Source: Acidobacteriota bacterium
GTDB lineage: Bacteria > Acidobacteriota > Thermoanaerobaculia > Multivoradales > SZUA-115
Direction: 5' to 3'
Length of the DNA stretch: 9,350 nucleotides
NCBI GenBank assembly: GCA_003231035.1
Contig: QIHU01000718.1
Span: forward strand, 1 to 9,350
A model generated the notes under the pieces. The model ran no database searches and was not told where the DNA came from. It saw only the letters and a list, made by a program, of their open reading frames with translations. Both the position numbers and the translations under genes were made by a program. This document shows, one piece after another, positions 7,405 through 9,350 of the stretch. Each line of letters begins with the position of its first letter. The stretch's first letter is position 1.

Positions 7405-7440
7405 AGCACCGCGCTCTTTTATCAGGCGCGCGGTGTTTGT
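7405..7440 (+). terminator. Candidate terminator after the spermidine-synthase-like gene
   Basis: CACCGCGC (7407-7414) pairs with GCGCGGTG (7428-7435). The outer pairs G7406-T7436 (wobble) and A7405-T7437 extend it to 10 bp around a 13-nt loop containing TTTT. Only TTTGT follows, so the U-tract is short and partly used by the stem. It lies 25 nt after the stop. It is weaker than the groEL terminator. Confidence 0.45.
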
Positions 7441-7516
7441 CATGGTGTTCTCTGGCTATGTCCGCGAGAGCCCCAACAGCGTCTGGACGCTCTCAGCGAC
7501 CCTGAAGCCGATAGGG

Positions 7517-7530
7517 TTGACCTTCGTCAA
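7517..7530 (+). promoter_or_regulatory. Operator candidate, copy A (TTGAC-N4-GTCAA)
   Basis: TTGACCTTCGTCAA is a perfect 5-bp inverted repeat with a 4-nt centre, 11 nt upstream of the first small ORF. TTGACC also resembles a -35 box and TAAGAT (7538-7543) a -10, but their 15-nt spacing is short and the -10 would overlap the ATG. A protein-binding operator is the better reading. The winged-helix-like domain of the Fic protein is a plausible binder by analogy with self-regulated Fic genes. Confidence 0.45.
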
Positions 7531-7541
7531 ATAGAGGTAAG

Positions 7542-7640
7542 ATGGGGTCCAAGCTACCGCTTCTCCTTCCTGTTACCCCTATTACCACTGTCGCCCCTAT
7601 TACCCCTATTGGCACCATTTCAAGCCGTAAAAGAGGTTGA
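7542..7640 (+). CDS. Small ORF A, Thr/Pro/Ile/Val-rich 32-residue leader peptide candidate
   Basis: ATG 7542 follows AGAGGTAAG, which gives a Shine-Dalgarno AGAGG with 4-nt spacing. The predicted peptide begins MGSKLPLLLPVTPITTVAPI and ends ISSRKRG, with stop TGA at 7638-7640. It aligns codon for codon, without a gap, with small ORF B over 23 codons; differences include Lys/Arg, Leu/Ile, Ala/Val and synonymous Leu and Pro changes. Base differences are nevertheless spread over all three codon positions, so translation is not proven. Its stop codon lies inside the second operator candidate. No known family is recognised. It could be a leader peptide or merely a by-product of a repeated DNA element. 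Confidence 0.4.
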   Translation: MGSKLPLLLPVTPITTVAPITPIGTISSRKRG

Positions 7641-7728
7641 TATTCGTCAAAATAGAGGTAGTATGGGGGTTAGGTTACCTCTTCTCATCCCCGTTACCCC
7701 TATTACCCCTGTCGTCCCTATTACCCCT
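7572..7728 (+). repeat. Two arrays of a 9-nt direct repeat (ATTACCCCT)
   Basis: At 7572-7607 and again at 7693-7728, four consecutive 9-nt units occur: GTTACCCCT, ATTACC(A/C)CT, GTCG(C/T)CCCT, ATTACCCCT. The arrays are strongly strand-asymmetric, pyrimidine-rich on the plus strand. Because 9 is a multiple of 3 they encode a (V/I)TP tripeptide repeat in the small ORFs. They could be iteron-like protein-binding sites or the coding basis of the peptide; both readings fit. They are contiguous, with no spacers. Confidence 0.8.
7637..7650 (+). promoter_or_regulatory. Operator candidate, copy B (TTGA-N6-TCAA)
   Basis: TTGATATTCGTCAA is the second copy of the inverted repeat, here with 4-bp arms. 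It again lies just upstream of the AGAGGTA and ATG of its small ORF. TTGATA with TAGTAT (7660-7665) at 16 nt could also be read as a promoter, with the same objection that the -10 would overlap the ATG at 7663. Confidence 0.45.
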
Positions 7729-7812
7729 ATGACCTCTAATGCCATCAACGGCGGTGTTCCTTTTTCTGCCGGAGTTCAACCCTTTCGAGGCTACCCAAAA
7801 TGGACTGGTTGA
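7663..7812 (+). CDS. Small ORF B, 49-residue leader peptide candidate overlapping fic
   Basis: ATG 7663 follows AGAGGTAGT (AGAGG, 4-nt spacing). The peptide starts MGVRLPLLIPVTPITPVVPI, parallel to small ORF A, and then has a unique tail (SNAINGGVPFSAGVQPFRGY, ending PKWTG). Its stop TGA 7810-7812 lies 13 nt inside the fic coding region (ATG 7800) in another frame. Ribosomes finishing this ORF would therefore terminate right over the fic start, which is a classic geometry for translational coupling. It has no membrane segment long enough to call and no recognised family. An alternative is that only the DNA element matters and the ORF is incidental. Confidence 0.45.
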   Translation: MGVRLPLLIPVTPITPVVPITPMTSNAINGGVPFSAGVQPFRGYPKWTG

Positions 7813-8861
7813 CTGCCAACCAACTGTCCGAACTCCGCTACTCGGCTGAGGATCTGGCCACTCTACGACGACTCGGCGAGCATCGGGGAAAGCAGGAGTT
7901 GTCGGTCCGGCAGCGTCCGGAAGTGCTGGAGTCTCTACGAACCGTGGCGGTGGTGGAGTCGAGTGAATCCTCGAACCGGCTGGAGGGAATCGAGGCTCCG
8001 AAAGCGCGGATCGAAGCCCTAGTGCTCCACGACACCCGGCCGGTCAACCGGTCGGAGCAGGAGATCGCCGGTTATCGCGATGGTCTGAATTTGATCCACG
8101 AGCTAGCGCGGGAGATGGCCTTAACACCGAACGTGATCTTGCAGCTCCACGGCACGATCTACCACCACCTGCCCCAAGAAGGTGGGCGCTGGAAAATGAC
8201 CGACAACGAGATCGTCGAGCGGGGGCCGGGTGACAAGATCGTAAGGGTACGCTTCGTGCCGGTCAGCGCGGTAGCCACGCCTGGGTACATGGACCTTCTA
8301 GCGCGGCGGTATCGGGAACTGCTGGCCGAAGGAGGGCACGAAGCCCTGGTGTTGATCCCAGCCTTCATCCTAGATTTCCTGTGCATTCACCCTTTCACGG
8401 ACGGCAATGGCCGCCTCGCCAGGCTGCTAACGCTGCTTCTGCTCTATCGAGCAGGCTACGAGGTCGGCCGGTACATCAGCCTGGAGCGGCTGTTTGAGAC
8501 CACCCGGGTTGGGTATTACGAAACCTTGGAGGCTAGCTCCCAAGAGTGGAAAGAGGGGCAGCACGATCCCCTTCCGTGGGTGCGCTACTTCTGGGGCGTC
8601 CTGCTGCGCGCCTACGGTGAGTTCGAGGAGCGGGTGGGTGCCATCGGCACCGGACGAGGCTCCAAGACCCAACAGGTTCGGGCCGCCGTGGGGCGAAGAA
8701 TCACTCCGTTCGCGATCTCACAACTCCACCGAGAGTGCCCAGGGGTTAGCAAAGAGATGATACGCCGTGTCCTACGTCAGATGCGCGATGAGGGGCTGCT
8801 GGTCGTCGAAGGTCGCGGGCCAGGGGCGCGATGGAAGAAGGTAGAGACAGTCGGAGGCTAG
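7800..8861 (+). CDS. Fic-domain protein AMP-transferase (class II) with C-terminal winged-helix-like domain
   Basis: A 353-residue Fic protein. Such enzymes transfer AMP (sometimes another nucleotide part) from NTP to hydroxyl side chains of target proteins. The active-site motif HPFTDGNGRLAR (197-208) is intact, with catalytic His197 and phosphate-binding Asp201/Gly/Asn/Arg. The beta-hairpin flap region is GGRWKMTDNEIVER (128-141). An inhibitory-helix motif of the (S/T)xxxE(G/N) type occurs N-terminally (SNRLEG, Ser58 to Gly63), which makes it class II: self-inhibited by Glu62 competing for ATP. Residues about 275-350 (ITPFAISQLHRECPGVSKEM, then IRRVLRQMRDEGLLVVEG) look like a winged helix-turn-helix, common in self-regulated Fic proteins. 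Start ATG 7800 has GAGG 9 nt upstream and overlaps small ORF B. The target protein is unknown. Confidence 0.93.
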   Translation: MDWLTANQLSELRYSAEDLATLRRLGEHRGKQELSVRQRPEVLESLRTVAVVESSESSNRLEGIEAPKARIEALVLHDTRPVNRSEQEIAGYRDGLNLIHELAREMALTPNVILQLHGTIYHHLPQEGGRWKMTDNEIVERGPGDKIVRVRFVPVSAVATPGYMDLLARRYRELLAEGGHEALVLIPAFILDFLCIHPFTDGNGRLARLLTLLLLYRAGYEVGRYISLERLFETTRVGYYETLEASSQEWKEGQHDPLPWVRYFWGVLLRAYGEFEERVGAIGTGRGSKTQQVRAAVGRRITPFAISQLHRECPGVSKEMIRRVLRQMRDEGLLVVEGRGPGARWKKVETVGG

Positions 8862-8867
8862 CGCCGC

Positions 8868-8888
8868 CCGGCTGGTAGGATCAGCCGG
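8868..8888 (+). promoter_or_regulatory. Hairpin presenting the Shine-Dalgarno of the downstream gene in its loop
   Basis: CCGGCTG (8868-8874) and CAGCCGG (8882-8888) are perfect 7-bp inverted arms around the loop GTAGGAT. The AGGA in the loop is 7 nt from GTG 8888, whose first G is the last base of the stem. Folding would alter access to this start. It lies 6 nt after the Fic stop. No U-tract follows, so a terminator is unlikely; a translational control element or protein-binding site is possible. Confidence 0.4.
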
Positions 8889-9151
8889 TGAGCGACGACC
8901 CCACCCGCGACACCCATCCCGCCATCGAAGCAGTGCTCATCGAGGGCTACCGCCGCATGTCGGCCACCGAGAAGCTGGAGCGCGTCACCGCCCTGAACCA
9001 GGCCGTCCAACAGCTAGCCCTCCTCGACATCCGCCGCCGCCACCCGAAGGCCGACGAACGCGAGCTGTCGTTGCGCCTGGCTTCACGCTGGATTGAACCC
9101 GATCTGATGAAACGGGCCTTCGGTTGGGATGTGGACAAAGAAGGGTACTGA
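8888..9151 (+). CDS. Small helical protein paired with a nucleotidyltransferase (antitoxin-like candidate)
   Basis: An 87-residue soluble protein from GTG 8888, with AGGA 7 nt upstream. It is predicted largely helical and charged: IEAVLIEGYRRMSATEKLER, then VTALNQAVQQLALLDIRRRH, then a basic/acidic stretch PKADERELSLRLASRWIEPD ending in MKRAFGWDV. From general familiarity, short proteins with an MSxxEKL start block, an ERELxLRLA block and a terminal FGWD motif occur next to nucleotidyltransferase-fold proteins; I cannot verify this here. Its stop TGA (9149-9151) overlaps the next ATG by one base, so the pair is translationally coupled. An antitoxin or partner-subunit role is inferred from architecture alone. 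No DNA-binding motif is evident. Confidence 0.8.
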   Translation: MSDDPTRDTHPAIEAVLIEGYRRMSATEKLERVTALNQAVQQLALLDIRRRHPKADERELSLRLASRWIEPDLMKRAFGWDVDKEGY

Positions 9152-9350
9152 TGCTCTCGGAGCCTTTGCGGGTCGTTGCCAGGTTGGTGGCCACCTTCGA
9201 CAGCCTTTCCATCCCCTATGTGATTGGTGGCTCGCTGGCCAGCTCCCTCCATGGGATTCCTCGCTCGACGCAGGATGTGGACCTTGTCGCCGATATCCAA
9301 CCGTCGCAGGTGGAGACTTTTGTCGCTTCGCTAGGTGATGACTTCTACGC
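9151..9350 (+). CDS. Nucleotidyltransferase-fold protein, 3'-truncated by window edge
   Basis: The first 66 residues, from ATG 9151, are visible and the frame is open to the end of the window. The sequence IPYVIGGSLASSLHGIPRST followed by QDVDLVADI is the Pol-beta-type nucleotidyltransferase active-site pattern. It comprises the GG(S/T) turn and the DxD metal-binding pair (Asp and Asp of QDVDLV), as in the AbiEii/MNT-like superfamily used by several toxin-antitoxin and phage-defence systems. AAGGG lies about 5 nt upstream inside the preceding gene, and the ATG overlaps that gene's TGA. Together with the small upstream protein it forms a compact two-gene module. Whether it is a toxin, an antitoxin or a housekeeping aminoglycoside-type transferase cannot be decided without the rest. 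Confidence 0.85.
   Translation, partial: MLSEPLRVVARLVATFDSLSIPYVIGGSLASSLHGIPRSTQDVDLVADIQPSQVETFVASLGDDFY

Larger units (their letters stand above)
7515..7731 (+). repeat. Tandem duplication of a ~97-bp leader unit upstream of fic
   Basis: Copy A (7515-7610) and copy B (7635-7731) align over their full length at an offset of 120-121 bases. One single-base gap falls between the operator-like site and the small ORF (CAAATAGAGG versus CAAAATAGAGG). Each copy contains the same ordered parts: GGTTGA-N6-GTCAA, AGAGGTA, ATG, then a pyrimidine-rich 9-nt-periodic stretch. The copies share the 9-nt blocks almost exactly but differ at many other sites, so the duplication is not recent. Confidence 0.85.

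Noticed and set aside
7517..7665. Two sigma-70 promoters (TTGACC/TAAGAT and TTGATA/TAGTAT)
   Set aside because: Spacings of 15 and 16 nt are short and each -10 would overlap the ATG of its small ORF; the palindrome and ribosome-site reading explains the bases better, though a promoter for fic itself is not excluded.
8876..8881. TAGGAT as a -10 element giving a leaderless mRNA from GTG 8888
   Set aside because: The same bases provide AGGA at ideal Shine-Dalgarno spacing and no -35 is seen; cotranscription with fic is simpler.

Overview
The window looks like chromosomal DNA from a GC-rich, Gram-negative-type bacterium. The supports are a bacterial GroEL with a Gly/Met-rich tail, a polyprenyl-phosphate sugar-1-phosphate transferase with surface-polysaccharide genes, and a Sec-type signal peptide on a repeat protein. 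The GroEL tail and the overall style would fit an Acidobacteriota-like or neighbouring lineage, but this is an impression and not a demonstrated placement. There are no rRNA or tRNA genes, insertion sequences or CRISPR arrays that I can support.

Layout. (1) 1-987, plus strand: the 3' two thirds of groEL, closed by a strong intrinsic terminator at 1013-1049. (2) 1048-5530, all minus strand and converging on groEL: a surface-glycan operon. In transcription order it holds a 90-residue internally deleted carbamoyltransferase remnant, a WbuB/WcaI-like GT4 glycosyltransferase, an FkbM-family methyltransferase, a block of four 15-bp tandem repeats, a WecA/TagO-type initiating transferase, and a zinc-ribbon class I methyltransferase. 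Spacing is tight: a 4-bp overlap, an 8-nt gap, then after the repeat-bearing gap of about 190 bp a 6-nt gap. (3) 5733-7379: three single genes. They are a small C-terminally membrane-anchored protein (plus), a secreted beta-repeat protein (minus) and a spermidine-synthase-like protein (plus). The last two each carry one apparent frameshift. (4) 7515-9350, plus strand: the most unusual part. A tandemly duplicated unit of about 97 bp repeats an inverted-repeat operator candidate, a Shine-Dalgarno-like site and a Thr/Pro/Ile/Val small ORF. The second small ORF overlaps the start of a class II Fic AMP-transferase with a C-terminal winged-helix-like domain. Immediately downstream are a small helical protein and a nucleotidyltransferase-fold protein that runs off the window, in a stop/start-coupled pair resembling a toxin-antitoxin module.

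How it fits together. The minus-strand operon would load a sugar phosphate on undecaprenyl phosphate (WecA-like), extend it (GT4) and methylate it (FkbM and class I methyltransferases); the carbamoylation step appears lost. The right end resembles an accessory island in which Fic and nucleotidyltransferase enzymes, both NTP-using modifiers, sit in tandem behind an elaborate duplicated leader. The leader is the best candidate for an undescribed regulatory arrangement. The three damaged genes between 5258 and 7379 suggest either local gene decay or indel errors in the assembly; this cannot be settled from the sequence alone.
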